A stretch of 64,000 nt of DNA from Axinella damicornis (GCA_963931865.1 OZ007512.1:12780756-12844755); one strand, 5' to 3'; shown: positions 45,838 through 57,874, counted from the stretch's first letter. Program-made: numbers and translations. The notes: generated by a model not told the origin, from the sequence alone.

Positions 45838-48800
45838 GCATTGTCAAAGCTAAAGCTAACTAGTGCATACATAAATAGTGCTTATAATCGCATTTGGTAA
45901 AAGAGTTCCGAATCTCAGCATCAATTTTAAAGATGCGTACCGTAGTTAGCTATCATGATTACACATGATTCACATTACACTAATTACAGGGACATACCCT
46001 TCATGAGCCTCTCCCTGGCATGGTACCAGATGTCCCTTCGTTCTGCAGTGAGGATACCCACAGGGTGATTGGCTGGATTGGGTGTTGCCCTTAGAATGCG
46101 GTAGAGCTCCTCCACAACATGGCAACCAGGGGCCACAGCTAGACCACCTCCAGGGACCTCATAGAGTAGATCCAGCTTGAAGATCTACAGCGGGGAAAGG
46201 TAAGTGCAGTAGAACCTGTCCATAGTGGTCACCCATGGGACCAGTACTTTCAGCCACTACAGGCAGGTGGCTCCTTAGCAGTAGTGACCATGATAGAGAG
46301 GTGGCTGCTGACCACTAAAGACAGGTTCCCTGTAGTACTGCAATTGAATTCCATGCACTGAAACAAAGGATTAATTCTACGGCAAAAAAAACAACTGTTT
46401 CCTTGTGTTTGTAAGGAAATCATAACAAAATGTGACATTTCAGAACTAACGATATACATCCGAATGAGCAAACCTCCTGCAGAGTTCCTGGAGAAACATG
46501 CTCATTCCAGTGCTTCTGCGATGTTTCATTTTATGTTGTGAGTGGCACTTCCAAGTCGATTTGTTAGGCGCAGATTCAGGAAACATCTTTTTTTAGCTGT
46601 GAAATCGGCATCTTAGCTGCAAACTACCAAGTGAGTTTCATGCCGTTCATGGATAGGATGGCTATGGCTACAAGGCGTGGGAACTTTACCACAAATAGCT
46701 CCAGTTTACATGGCAAAAACTTTGTTGCTAAGGAACGGTGTGAAGAAGATGTTACTAGGGATCTTTATCTGTGGTGTAAGCATTGAAAATTCAAAGCTGT
46801 TTATGCTGCTGGGAATTTAATTAGGCCATAAAATAATATGTTATCATAGCTGCAGTTTAAGGAACTTTGTTGCCAAGGAACAAGGATGTTACTAGGGAAC
46901 TTTATCTGTGAGGTGGCCACTATACACAGGTTCCACGCACCCAGAGGAGGTTGCATAGTTCGACAAGAATTTGACTAATATTTTGCCAGTGACTTTATTG
47001 TGATAAAAGATGTCTTGGCCTGACCTGAGACCAATCAGAACAGTGAGTGGAGTGACATTACATCATACTTTGTTTACTTGCATTCCACAGTACATAAATT
47101 TGCTCACAAGCAGTCCAAGTTGAGTTTCTCATGGGACTCAGGTTGGGCTCAGACATCTTTTGTCGACATATGGACTCGCTGGAAAAGCTTTGATGCCCAA
47201 CCCCCCAAAATCACTCAATTCATTATAGGACCACGTCCAACCTCCTCTGAGTTCCACCCTATAATGAGTTGCAATGTTAATTCTTGCTACAGCTGTGCAT
47301 ACGTGTCCGTTCCTCATGACGATGATGTGTCTGGAGTTGTGTATAGGTGTCTTCTTCAGAGTGTCTCTACCACTGGGGCCAGGGATCCTGCAATGGGAGT
47401 ACATGTCGTACTGGGCCATGCACAGCGGACGATCGCGGTGGAAATCAGGAGGAACAGACTCGCTGGAGGGATGGAGTATGGAGAGGAAGGAGTTAGAGGG
47501 GAGAAGGGTGCACTTAAATATGATAGGCCATACTAGTTAGTGAGGCAGCTGCAGAAGCTTTACAGGGTGTAGTTTTATTATTTAATATACATTATACCAT
47601 ACTTAGGCTATTCTAACCAATCACGTTACAGTATTTGCGGGAAATAACGGGTCATATATCCCGCGGCCGGCCGCGCGCGCATACCGTAAGTGATCGCGTG
47701 CTAGAGAAAGCGAAGGCTAAGCTGTTAGTCTAGCCCAGGAGACTTGGGCCTTTACCGCTGCCTCAGTCAAGTATCACGGATGCCTCTGCCACTGATCGGT
47801 GAGTATCTACACCATAGTATCCATGTTTACACAGCGTACTCAGTTTAGAATAGCCTAAGTATGGTATAAGTTAGTTGTATCCCTGGCCAGCGGGATGTAT
47901 GACCCTATATCCCTTGGGAAAGGTCAGTGCTTTCGTTCCGCCTCGGAAGTGCCTTGGGCTTCGCCCTCGGCACTTCCTCGGCTCCACTCAAGCACTGACC
48001 TTTCCTGCGGGATATAACGGGTCATACATCCCGCTGGCCAGGGATATAACCTATACATATTTACCATTCATTTGGTTGCTATTGCGTATGGTCTGAGCAA
48101 GATAGAGGAGCTCTCTCATTCCTGATGCAACCCAGCAGTGCTAGATCCCTGGCTTTAATCAGAATTCTTCAAACATGAAATTAGCTTCTCAAGAATACAC
48201 TTCTTCAACAATGAGTGAACCCTAACCATATGAGAAACAGCCCATTCAGCTCACTTCAACACTCTGGGAAGCCCCAGGCAGTGATAATCGGTTGAGAATC
48301 GGTTGAGGGCACAGCTCACTCTCTTCTATTCCCAGGGTTAATAAGTTTCTCATGATGGGACTCTATCCTATCAGGAGTGCTAGTACCTAGCAATAGACCA
48401 TTTTCCACGTGATGTCACTTCCTGTGTACTAATTAATCGGCATTGCTGGATTGCCCTGATTTTCACCTAGAATATACTGTACGAGATGCTTAGATGATAT
48501 CTCAAGTTTGAGTGCATTAGCTTGTTGTTTTCCAGAGTTACGTACCAGTGAAGTTTGTCCATTTCCCATAGAGAATATGTATTAGGGGGGGCAACTTTTG
48601 CCCCCCCTAATACATTCTCTATGGGAAATGGACAAATTTCGCTGGCTCATAACTCCTGTACCCAACGAGCTAATGCACTCAAACTTGAGATATCATCCAC
48701 GTACCTCAAACAGTACATTCTAAGTGAAAATCAGGGCAGTGCAACAATGTTGATTAATTAGTACACAGGAAGTGACATCAGCGGAAAATGGTCCATTGTT

Positions 48801-51800
48801 ACAAGAGTCAGGTGCAATATTATGTTGGGTGAAGGAACTCACGTCTGAATGAGTTGGTTCCATTTGACGGTTGCAAGGACGTGCATTGCTGCATTCCTAT
48901 ACAGGGAGAGTATAGAGGCATTTTTTGTCTCGGCACCGAAGTGCCGAGACACAGTGCTGGATGCGTAGGTACGTGGTACGTACGTACGTACGTGGTACGT
49001 GGTACGTACGTGGTACGTACGTCGCTTTTCGCAATGCGCCCGCGCAAGTGCTGCATGCATGCTCTACACCCTTAATAGGGTGTCAAACGTATTTATAACC
49101 TGCAAGTAGATCTTCAAAAATGATTATGGGTTTGCATGGCTGCTCATGAATCCTCTTACCAAGACTGCTGCTACGTAGCTCTAATACTTAATTCAGGACA
49201 ATGAATACTCACCCATCCAGTGTGCTGCACTCAGCCATCCCAAGTGCATACTAAAGCTCACTCAGCTCTAGCTAGCTAGCTATAGGCCTATAGATAAGTG
49301 CTGAAAGAATTGGCCAAGGTGTTGACTAAACATCAAGCACAGACACGACCATACTGCTTTCACCCTTTGGGTGAACATTCCTGACCCACCCCTTGCTCAC
49401 ACAGAACCTCCAAGGATATTGACGCTCACTTAAGCTGTCATAGCTAGCAGTCATAATAAAGGGTTAAGCAGCTGCCATGTCCTCTGCGTGATTCTAGCTG
49501 ATACCAATTGCAAGTCGTGCCGAGACACATCAAGTCTTTTAAAGACTCACTTGTTTAATGATCACATGCACGGATACATACAGTAGCAAAGATGCTAATT
49601 CAGAGGTATACCCGGATTAGTATAGTACACTAACTGATGAGAATTAACATTGATGTCAATTATTATACTGTAATAAACTACAGGGTTTCTGTTGCTATGG
49701 CAATAGTTGGTTGCCATGCATCTGTGATGTACAACGTCTGGTCTCAGCATAAGATTTACATATTGAAACCTACGTACACAAATCTTCCATTGAAAGTTGC
49801 TGCAGTGGAGGTATGTGTGGTGCAAATGGTTAAAGCCGCACTAAGACACCATACATTATGGTGTGAGTAAGAAAGATCGACTCGATTTCTGTGCATTTGA
49901 GGATCTGGTTCGATGCTTTAACCTACGTAATTGTGTAGGTATGTCTCATCTATATGCTACTATTTGCAGTAAGCAGAAAGTCGAGAACGAGGCAACATAT
50001 AATACACAAGTGTAAAAAACATTGAAAATGTATGGAGATGTAGGGATAGCAGAACAGCAAAAAGTAAGAAAACAAGCAGGGATGATGCCATAAAACAGTT
50101 CAGTATACAACACCCTACATACTTTTCTCATTATACATGTGTTACATATGGAAAGATACGTATGTATAATGGGGTTGTATACTGAACTGTTTTATGTCAT
50201 CATCCCTGCTTCTTTTTGCTGTTCTGCTATCCCTACATCTCCATACATTTTCAACACTTGTTAGCATATATTGCGTGTCCGCTCTATCCCTACATATAGA
50301 CTCTACTGAGACTATGATACGTTATATATATATTTAATTACCGGTACACTGCAAAAACAACATGTTTGTTTTAACCAAGAGTTTGGTAACCTCAGTTGCA
50401 GTTCAGTCATAGGATCCGTCAGGTGACCATGCCTGACCTGTTTGTAGCTACCGATATGACATTGTACTGTCATGCAAACCTTGCAGCTGTGAGTTGTGTT
50501 AATCACAAGGACACGTGCATGTTACTTTAACCATTACTTTACAATCTATATAGCTATGCATACTGCATGTGGAAACCCTACAGTTTGCCATCCCATGACG
50601 TGCCTGCAGCTGTCAGTTGTGAGTATTGCATGCACATGCAACAGTTATGATCAGCAGATGCATCCCATGACTAGCTAGATATGAGCTGCAACTGAGGTGG
50701 CTAAATTTGGTTAAAACAACCATGGTATTTGTACAGTGATGTATGCAGTTTGCTTTCTGCGCCCGTATACCAATTGTAATATGGGGCATAGGTCTGCTGT
50801 GTTTACACACACTGCTGTCTTGTCAGCACCATTACTGGACAGCCCATCAACATCAACACATAACGATATATAGCAGGCTGATGAATGATCACAATGAATG
50901 TGTTAGCCATGTTTTACAGCTCTACATTTCCCTCCCTATACGTATAATTATGTGAACACATCAAGTTAACAGGAAGTAACCCAGGTGTGAGATACATGAG
51001 TGAATCAGGAGAAACAACTTGGACACCTGTGGTGAATCGAAGGAATAGGAGAAGGGCTCGACTTGCTGACCCAGGTTCTGACAGTAGTGACCAGAGGAAT
51101 AAATTGCAGTCTACCATCAAGACTGCTCGAGATGTGACCTACCAATGCTGTGGAGGAGTGCCTGGTTTGAAGATACGGAAGGACTGTACATCAAGCAGCA
51201 TCTCGTGGGTCCCAATTGCTGCCACACCAGTTGCCTCGCGAACTAGATCCAGAGCTAGACCACAATAATTATGTGATTTCTGGGTACATGCCTCGTATTA
51301 GCATATGATGCTATTGTATGTATCCTTGCACTATTGCAGAATTATTATAGAAAAATAAAATGGAACGTTAGGCACAAATCCCAGTTTGCACCCCCCAGAG
51401 TAGGAGTCCTTGCAAAGGTCAGGTGTTTTTCAAATTTGAGGCACTTGTGGGTATGATTTTTACACAATTTGGGCAATTTCCCACATCTGATGTACATACT
51501 ATCTTACTTGATGCGTTTATAACCCTTGCACTGGTCATGTACCTGATGTAGGCGTCCTTGTCACCTGCTGGTTGCCATGGAGATGTAATCACTACGTTAG
51601 TGCGTATAGGCAATGGATTCAGACGGCCCAGGAAGTCCTGCTGCATTGAGAACTGGGACAGAGAGGGGGATGGAGAGGGGGGATGGAGAGGGGGGGTGAT
51701 AGACTAGGCCCGCGTTTGCACGGTAGACCACGGCGATTGAGCAATGAGGAGAGAATACGACTGACGACTGACAACTGACCACTATACACAGCTCACAGGT

Positions 51801-54566
51801 GCTTTAAATACTCCTACAAAACCAAATGATCTAACAGTATAGTCTAGCACAACATCCTCAACAGAACCACACAGGGAAACCAAAGGGAACATTCAACTCA
51901 AAGATGGAAAAGAGGTGTCAACGAAAACATTCCTGTCAGCATAAAAAACCACTACATCCTGTGAGTACAAATCCAAACTACAACCAAATAAGAGCATGCA
52001 AATAACCAGTCCATTACAGGGGGATGGAGTGTGGAGCAGTGTGGGTAGGATGGAGAGGGGGGATGGAGTGTGGAGCAGTGTGGGTAGGATGGAGAGGGGA
52101 GATGGAGTATGGAGCAGTGTGGGTAGGATGGAGAGGGGAGATGGAGTGTGGAGCAGTGTGGGTAGGATGGAGAGGGGGGATGGAGTGTGGAGCAGTGTTG
52201 GTAGGATGGAGAGGGGGGATGGAGTGTGGAGCAGTGTGGGTAGGATGGCGAGGGGGGATGGAGTGTGGAGCAGTGTGGGTAGGATGGAGAGGGGAGATGG
52301 AGTGTGGAGCAGTGTGGGTAGGATGGAGAGGGGAGATGGAGTATGGACAGTGTTGGTAGGATGGAGAGGGGGGATGGAGTGTGGAGCAGTGTGGGTAGGA
52401 TGGAGAAGGGGGATGGAGTGCGCAGCAGTGTTGGTAGGATGGAGAGGGGGGATGGAGTGTGGAGCAGTGTTGGTAGGATGGCGAGGGGGATGGAGTGTGG
52501 AGCAGTGTTGGTAGGATGGAGAGGGGGATGGAGTGTGGAGCAGTGTGGGTAGGATGGAGAGGGGGGATGGAGTGTGGAGCAGTGTGGGTAGGATGGAGAG
52601 GGGGAATGGAGTGTTGCTAGCTCAGTAAGTATATATAGTTAGTTGGCTGGCAGGTAGGCAAGTAGAAGGTTGAGATTAATTTACAATGTTTCACTATTCT
52701 AAGACCACCCTCCCACCTACCCAAACGTCATTATTCCGTGCTCTATCCAGCAAAGCCTGCTGCAGCTTCTCCCCAACTCCTCCCTCCCTCCCAAACTCCT
52801 CAACTGCTGCCTTTGTCTTTTCCAGCTCTTCAATTGAAAGCAGAGGCTGGAAAATGGAATGATAGAGATGACATACACAATGGGGGAGAGTGTAGTTATG
52901 CTAACTTGGTGCAAGGTTTCTTGTGTTAACCCATAACATTCACATGTACCAAACTCTCCACTAATGACTGCTAAACTCTGCATACATACCTCGACAGTAG
53001 CAATGTAATTCTGTAGGCTCTGGTGCAAGGGTGGTACTGGAAGCTTAGGTAGGGAAGCCTGGTAGCGGTACATCTGTCCAGGCTTGTACCTCTCCTTCCA
53101 CTCCGGTGGGAGTCGTGGAAACTGGACCCTGACTGCTCCGTCCCCCTCCCCCGGATGGCCCTGGCTGCGATGGTAGGAGGATGACAGTGCCCGCAGAGAA
53201 GACGTGGACACCACTGCATGAGGTGTGTGGAGTGTCGCGGGGTTACAAAACCCACTTTCCGGTGAGTTGTGACATTTGAGCTTATGGAATATGTATGACC
53301 ACACCACTTTAAAAGACCAGTGTTGCATGCCAAACATCACATGCTGATCACGAGCGGTCTTGACGTCATGGCATTCATAAAATGGGTCTGTTTGCGCATG
53401 CTACCAGTGTCCCTCACAAATGTCCAGTAAAAGCTCCACAAATTTGTGGAGCTTTTACTGGACATTAATTTGTGAGGGACACTAAACAAGGTATGTGTTT
53501 GTTATCGGCAGAGCATTTCACTTTGTGCACATCTCTTAGGCTGCAATTCCTGGTTCGGATAAACAACGGAGCTATAATTGCAAAATACCATTTGGTTAAT
53601 GTTGACATAATATATGTTGACATATAATAGCTACAGATGCAAAGCTTTTGCTTATACGGAAGTGTATGGAGAGGATGAGGGCTATCCAACATGATGTCAA
53701 GTAGTCTCGTGCCCAGACGTCCACGCCCACCGGCGTGAAGGGCTGGGCACGAGACTAGATGTCTAGGTCTTACATATCATAGCAAAATCAGGTTGATATT
53801 TTTTTCCCTACATCATCTGCAAACCATTCGCGGACTATATATCCACCAAGTGAACTTTGCAAGACTGCTTATACCGATTTCACATGTGCACGTCCTGTCT
53901 CCTAGTTCCTCTTCAACACAAGAGTACACAACTCACCTCCATTTAATAGGCTGAAGGGTCTCTTCCTGTTAACTTTACCAACTTATAGTCAGCCTTCAGG
54001 GAGGCAGTCAGTGCACAGTGGTGGCATGTACAGTTGGAAAACTTATCTCTAGATCTCTCAGCGCGCCAATATCATTTCCATGGTAGCTACTCATATCACA
54101 TCAGAGTGGTTTGATTTAATCAGTCTAACAGTCATCACTATACTCAACTCATTTTTAAACTTATTTTTGTGGATTTCCTGCAACTCATTTTTAAGTTATA
54201 TACTCACCTACAGCGTATACCTCACTGTGTATCCATGTGATGGCCATAACTGGCTCATGCAATGCTGATTAAATTATTATTAGGCAAGTCACGGTGGGAG
54301 CCCCAATTACAGCAGATAGCATGATCTTTGCACTCTCCAGGCAAGGAGGAACACATATGCATGGCTAGCTATGCAAGTGGCTAGAAGCCCCGCGTGCACT
54401 GGAACTGGGGGGCACATGAAGGTTTACTGTCTGGCACTGTGCAAAGATGATCGTCCCTCAGACCACGACCGCTGTCCATACCGCAAAACTCATACTTATA
54501 TACTTATATGGCGACAGCCTCACCTCTCCTGATATGCTTAGACAGACAGGATAGTCTCCAAAGCAT
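37937..54566 (-). CDS. CRAT: Carnitine/choline O-acetyltransferase family, copy B
   Basis: Paralogue of copy A with the same 15-exon structure and phases: 54,566-54,524, 53,213-52,990, 52,846-52,721, 51,652-51,543, 48,896-48,843, 47,462-47,303, 46,184-45,998, 45,562-45,354, 42,496-42,390, 42,150-42,019, 41,170-41,048, 40,603-40,465, 40,030-39,968, 38,860-38,723 and 38,152-37,937. All join in frame to 676 residues. The leader MLWRLSCLSKHIRR again suggests mitochondrial targeting. The catalytic His is in LNLDHAPADG (about 386). Unlike copy A, the Arg equivalent to CrAT Arg518 is kept (GQAMDRH), but the carnitine threonines are replaced (GRLEIVRS) and the STS motif is TTS. Introns hold a 39-bp minisatellite, several foldback elements, a possible nested gene pair, and a 45-bp minisatellite at the exon 14 acceptor. 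Confidence 0.9.
38271..38594 (-). other. Conserved exon-like segments in last intron of copy B
   Basis: Two minus-strand blocks: 38,594-38,484 (FECTVPLPEIDRYPRILLSD, then LVDTLITSTRSYLQL) and 38,352-38,271 (NNERLQMVLENVDAAILEDV, then IKMVLAL and stop), separated by a hairpin MITE at 38,420-38,463. Copy C has both blocks with mostly conservative changes (NNERLRTVLENVDAAMIEDV). They could be an alternative 3' end of the acetyltransferase or a relic of another gene. I recognise no domain. Confidence 0.45.
38856..39305 (-). repeat. 45-bp minisatellite duplicating the exon 14 acceptor
   Basis: About ten units of 45 bp. On the transcribed strand each contains CCCCATCCACAAG followed by GCAATCTTAG, i.e. 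the acceptor and first bases of exon 14 (real acceptor at 38,861). Copy C has only about one unit (61,606-61,655), so the expansion is specific to copy B. The open frame across it is an artefact of the period being 15 codons. Confidence 0.92.
41205..41392 (+). repeat. (TG)n microsatellite
   Basis: Long interrupted TG run with TATG and GAATG units, in intron 10 of copy B, starting about 35 bp from exon 11 on its acceptor side. Confidence 0.95.
41505..41595 (+). other. Orphan exon candidate, plus strand
   Basis: A 91-nt open segment between an acceptor (TTTTACCCACAG) and a donor (GTAGGT), encoding VSNLMDDYPDPLLLQMNWSF then LNSAFAQLFA. It is coding-like in composition but I find no neighbour exon. 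It is antisense, within an intron of copy B. It may be a fragment of another gene brought in by rearrangement. Confidence 0.4.
42278..42309 (+). repeat. (CA)n microsatellite
   Basis: About 16 CA units in intron 9 of copy B. Confidence 0.9.
42337..42380. mobile_element. Hairpin MITE touching an exon donor
   Basis: TAGCCTCGTTCCCAGGC is mirrored by GCCTGGGAACGAGGCTA; the element ends nine bases before exon 9 of copy B, directly after its donor hexamer region. Confidence 0.9.
42716..43100. mobile_element. Inverted-repeat element, about 385 bp
   Basis: TAGTCTCGTTCCCAGACCCC at the left is mirrored by GGGGTCTGGGAACGAGACTA at the right, and GGGGTCTGGGGACAATGCTA by its inverse just inside. The flanks show a related 'tatcaragaacgcggta' on both sides. 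The interior of about 270 bp has no convincing gene. Confidence 0.75.
43126..43353 (-). CDS. Hypothetical small membrane protein
   Basis: A 76-codon frame (66 from the second Met, MTKSDFSPRL) with a strong hydrophobic helix (LLGSIILSACLVWGVVASLA then VILLV) followed by a short polar tail. It lies about 200 bp from a promoter-like palindrome (43,557), on its left side, inside intron 8 of copy B. No homologue recognised. It may be only an open frame, so confidence is low. Confidence 0.3.
43522..43570. promoter_or_regulatory. NRF1-type palindrome with YY1-like and E-box motifs
   Basis: A perfect 14-bp palindrome TTGCGCATGCGCAA (43,557-43,570) fits the NRF1 consensus. GCCATTTTG (YY1-like) is at 43,522 and CACGTG at 43,543. 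Such clusters mark TATA-less, often bidirectional, promoters. An ORF lies on each side. Confidence 0.55.
43613..43945 (+). other. Possible short gene or pseudogene downstream of the NRF1 motif
   Basis: ATGGCTGCGTTTGG at 43,613 is followed by a short frame that stops. Two overlapping frames downstream look coding: one reads IPVNLSSGGSYCYEEFLPTC, and after a one-base shift another reads CDYAIMEAWLSFHDVTTVQN then CEARVLDFHCKHMTYTAAIE. An AATAAA lies at 43,887. This looks like a short gene with a frameshift or an unseen intron. Not recognised. Confidence 0.3.
44207..45092. mobile_element. Non-autonomous DNA transposon with long TIRs
   Basis: Inverted termini of about 105 bp: ACTAGTGGCAAAAAATTTTC at the left and its inverse at the right, continuing through GATGGCCTGTCACATTCGGA and CCACTCCTCGAAAAAGCTAAG. 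The interior (about 670 bp) has no transposase. Lies in intron 8 of copy B. Confidence 0.88.
45806..45837 (+). repeat. Poly-G run
   Basis: About 30 consecutive G in intron 7 of copy B. The length is probably unreliable. Confidence 0.85.
47592..47869. mobile_element. TIR element, 278 bp
   Basis: TTATACCATACTTAGGCTAT at the left is mirrored at the right end (ATAGCCTAAGTATGGTATAA), 278 bp in all. It abuts the next palindrome. Confidence 0.85.
47870..48052. mobile_element. Palindromic MITE
   Basis: ATCCCTGGCCAGCGGGATGT is mirrored by ACATCCCGCTGGCCAGGGAT, with GGAAAGGTCAGTGCTT and its inverse inside. It shares the 'aacgggtcatayatcccgc' motif with its neighbour. Confidence 0.85.
48391..48798. 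mobile_element. Full-length foldback MITE, 408 bp
   Basis: CAATAGACCATTTTCC at the left end matches the inverse GGAAAATGGTCCATTG at the right. The arms of about 200 bp pair over most of their length (AACTTGAGATATCAT; ATTTCCCATAGAGAATATGT) around the centre CAACTTTTG flanked by G and C runs. Confidence 0.92.
48960..49022 (+). repeat. ACGT-rich simple repeat
   Basis: Repeated GGTACGTACGT units. A small hairpin (TCTCGGCACCGAAGTGCCGAGA) lies just before it. Confidence 0.8.
50008..50265. mobile_element. Foldback MITE, about 100-bp arms
   Basis: GTATGGAGATGTAGGGATAG and CAGAACAGCAAAAAG on the left are mirrored on the right, as is CATAAAACAGTTCAGTATAC. A short indel occurs in the left arm. Lies in intron 4 of copy B. 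Confidence 0.88.
50987..51268 (+). other. Unidentified ORF, 93 codons
   Basis: A basic, Ser/Arg-rich frame (GETTWTPVVNRRNRRRARLA to VASRTRSRARPQ) antisense to copy B in intron 4. The composition and RTRSRARPQ end recall retroelement polyprotein remnants, but no domain is recognisable. Confidence 0.3.
51996..52620 (+). repeat. 39-bp minisatellite
   Basis: About 15 units of GGATGGAGAGGGGGGATGGA plus GTGTGGAGCAGTGTGGGTA. The 13-codon period keeps frames open, so the 172-residue ORF here is an artefact. On the transcribed strand it is pyrimidine-rich, and the exon 4 polypyrimidine tract at 51,655-51,700 is made of related units. Confidence 0.95.
53406..53483. mobile_element. Palindromic MITE, 78 bp
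   Basis: AGTGTCCCTCACAAATGTCC is mirrored by the right end, with AAAAGCTCCACAAATTTGTG at the centre. Confidence 0.85.
53702..53757. mobile_element. Hairpin MITE, TAGTCTCGTGCCCAG subtype
   Basis: TAGTCTCGTGCCCAG is mirrored by CTGGGCACGAGACTA, in intron 1 of copy B. Confidence 0.85.
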
Positions 54567-54900
54567 CGTTGCGTGCACCTAAATCGCTTCCGAAGACGAA
54601 TGCAAGGCCTCGACCTAGCTAGTACCTCCGGTCAATTAAAATAATTTTCTAATTTTCGGAAATATAGAATAAGCGATTGATCATCGGATCCGGATCCGCG
54701 GACGGACGAAGGTACGACATGTAATCGGACGCGCACGCGTTAGTGCCGAGCTCGAGCGCGTATATTACCGGAAGTGGGCGGGACCTTCAGTGGATACCAT
54801 CATGAATTTGGCTTTCACTTTGAAAGTTTGGTGATTCTACGGACGTTGAAAAATACGTATAAGTACGATGTTTACACACGCTTGTACGAAGATACCTGTG
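54567..54900 (-). promoter_or_regulatory. Candidate promoter region of copy B
   Basis: The region upstream of exon 1 is CpG-rich, with ACCGGAAGTGGGCGGGACC at 54,769 (ETS-like plus GC box). No TATA box is evident. This is inferred from position and composition only. Confidence 0.35.
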
Positions 54901-54999
54901 CGATTTCTACTTGAACGTGAGTCAATGTACGGCCGTTTAGCAGTCTAATCTCAACTTCCACCCGAAAGCGTTTTAGCTAGCTACTCTCCTTTTTGACCG

Positions 55000-57001
55000 A
55001 AGCATTATTATGAAATCAAACAAGTCACCTGGGGTAGATGGCCTCCCCACCACTATCTTCAAATCGGCTAGTGACCCACTCATGAACCTGCTGGTATCCT
55101 TATACAACCAAGTGTTGAAGACGGGTCAATATCCCAGTGAGTGGTGCATGGGACTAATCAAGCCTATACACAAGAGGGGAGAAAAGAAAGACCCGAATAA
55201 CTATAGAGGAATTACACTGCTAAATGTAATGGGAAAGATTTTCTCTGCAGTCATAAAGGAAAGTACACTACTGGGCTGAATTGAATGGGCTCTTAAACGA
55301 ATCCCAGTTTGGTTTTAGACCAGGACATAAGACCGCTGACCCTATATTCATCCTTCACACAGCTATACAAGTATAGGTTTCACACGGAAGTCTCGCACAT
55401 TTGCCTGCTTTGTGGACTTCCAAAAAGCTTTCGACTCAGTGGAACATCGCCTACTGTGGCAAAAGCTGGCAGACAGTGGGATAAGTAACAAACTGCTGCA
55501 TCTATTGCAAAGCATGTATGGCAATGCATCATCAGCGCTGTTGTTAAATGGCCGCATTTCCCCTGTTTTTCCCTGCAAGAGAGGAGTTAGACAGGGTTGC
55601 AACCTAAGCCCTTTACTTTTCTGCCTATATGTAGCAGACCTTGAGCAAACTCTGCGAAATGAACTGTCACCTTAGTACATACAAGATTACCCCTACTAAT
55701 GTTCGCAGATGACCTGGTACTATTGGCAGATAGCCACACTGGCCTCCAGAGATCTCTGGACATCCTGGCAGAATATTGCCACAAATGGCACATCCAAGTG
55801 AACCAAGAGAAAACGAAAGTAGTGGTGTTCTCAAGAAGTAGATACCCACAGAACCACAGTTTTTCTATCAACGAATCTATCCTTGAAATTACCAACGAAT
55901 ATAAATATCTGGGGCTGTTATTACAGCGTAATGGTACTTACAAGAAAGCAGCAACCACCCTGGCCGGCCAAGCAAATAAAGCACTATTCTCGCTTATGAG
56001 TAAAGCATCTCACCTCCACTACCCCAAGCCTGCTCTTCTTGGCCACTTATTTGATTCTCTAGTGAGACCCATTTTAGAATATGCCAGCGAGATCTGGGGT
56101 GGAAATCCTGTGAAGGAAATTGAACAGGTTCACCGACGATTTTGCAAGTTTGCACTTGGTCTCCCACAATCTGCCACAAACCTAGCAATTTATGGTGAGC
56201 TGGGAAGGTTCCCACTGGAAATCCGCAGGAAGGCTATTGTAATCAAATTTTGGCTGAGGCTTGCTACTAACTGGGAGATATCACCCCTGCTGAAAGAAAC
56301 ATATCTACTTCTCTCCTCTCTTCCATCAGCCAAGTCATGGCTGAGCCAGATTAAAAACCTGCTAGATCGTACAGGCTTTGGCAATGTGTGGCTGAACCCA
56401 AGTAGTATTGACCCAACAGGCTTCATCTCAGACTTCTCTCTGAGATGTGAAGATCAATACAGACAATCTTGGGAGAGTGAGCTCAATGCCTCCTCCGGGA
56501 AACTGAGAACTTACCGTTTATTTAAGAAAGAATTCTCCTGTGAAGCGTATTTGAATCTACCTCCCTACCTTCGAGTGCCAATTACAAAACTTAGAACAAG
56601 TGCCCACCCATTAAGAATTGAGACCGGACGTTATGCCCTCCCCACCGCTTTGCCAGTAGAACAACGGACCTGCTGGTTTTGTACCAATCAGGTTGAGGAT
56701 GAACCTCATTTCCTCATTGCCTGCAAACTCTATGACAACAGCAATGCAAGAGGTGTGCTATTCGATCGATGCTCAATTCTGAACCCAGCATTCTCCACCA
56801 TGACAGATACAGATAAAATGATCTTTATATTCCAAAGTAATGATAGTAATGTATTTAAACATTAATTTTAGGATACTATATTAGTTATGCATTGAATATC
56901 CAAAGCACTCCAGTCAATTGTATAATCCTCCGTATTTTGACTACTGGGCCCTCCTGGCCTCTATTGTCATTAAAATTATTATTATTATTATTATTATTTA
57001 T
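55000..57001 (+). mobile_element. 5'-truncated, frame-broken LINE (non-LTR retrotransposon)
   Basis: Reverse transcriptase blocks in order: SNKSPGVDGLPTTIFK, NNYRGITLLNVMGKIF, SQFGFRPGHKTADPIF, ACFVDFQKAFDSVEH, GVRQGCNLSPLLFCLYVADL and MFADDLVLLADS, then the thumb and a C-terminal CCHC-like finger (CWFCTNQVEDEPHFLIAC). Frame changes near 55,276, 55,376 and 55,675 disrupt it; the last frame (55,699-56,865) is open for 388 residues. No endonuclease domain precedes it, so it is 5'-truncated as LINEs usually are. The 3' end has an (ATT)n tail. It looks like the Jockey/CR1 group, but the clade is uncertain. Confidence 0.9.
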
Positions 57002-57189
57002 TGCGATGTGTATATTGGTCCGGCAGGAAGTACATACTTTAGGTATAGGTACCGGAAACGCGCGCGCATCTAGAACCGGCCCTGGCCCTAATATACCCTA
57101 ACCCATTGCCCTACTTCCACTATCCACTTCGTATTTATTGCAGAGTCAAATTACAAGGAGAGACTAAGTATAAGTTCGAAGTTCACTGC

Positions 57190-57540
57190 GCGGCGCCGCC
57201 GGCCGCGCATAAATGAATTCCATTTCGTAATGGAGTGCCCTGCTCTAGAAGATCTGAGATATCACTTTTTTAGCTGTTTATCTTATTTGGATGATTCATT
57301 TACCCCCCTCCCCCTTATCGGCAAATTTAAATATATTCTTTGTGCGACTAAACATAGTGGTATAATAAGTAAAAATCTATATAACATGTATAAAGCTAGA
57401 TGCAGGCTCTTAAATATTTAATCGGTTTGTAAACTGTTACCAATTTTTTGTACTAGTCTAGTGACTCATAGGCCTAATTAGGCCGGGCATTTTGTAATGC
57501 GTGTCACTCAAATAAAATATTTCATTCATTCATTCATATC
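57190..57540 (+). mobile_element. 3' end of a second LINE
   Basis: The frame EFHFVMECPALEDLRYHFFS, ending NMYKARCRLLNI, is the CCHC tail typical of these LINEs, followed by AATAAAATATT and a (CATT)n tail. Only the last 65 or so codons remain. Confidence 0.75.
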
Positions 57541-57874
57541 GATGACGTAATCGCTAACGTATTTTTATATCTATCTATAGATCTATAATCTAATATCGCG
57601 ATATCGCATAATTATTTTCAATTTCGCGGGAGATTCGAATCAATGCACTGAACTGCTAAGGTGAGAAAGCCAATTAGCATGCAGAGGCCTATACAGCCTC
57701 ATGGAACCCTGAAGCTCATTGCTGACTGTCTGCCAGCATCTTTGGCACACGAAGATCATCCAGACTACCACTGCTACCTGAACTGTATCTGAATCCACAG
57801 TCTGACTGTGATTTGCAAGACTTCAGTGTCAGGCTTGACTAAATGTAAACGACGTGGATATTGATCTGGTAGGA

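Noticed and set aside
51996..52514. 172-codon repetitive ORF on plus
   Set aside because: It is a 39-bp minisatellite; the period is a multiple of three so frames stay open by construction.
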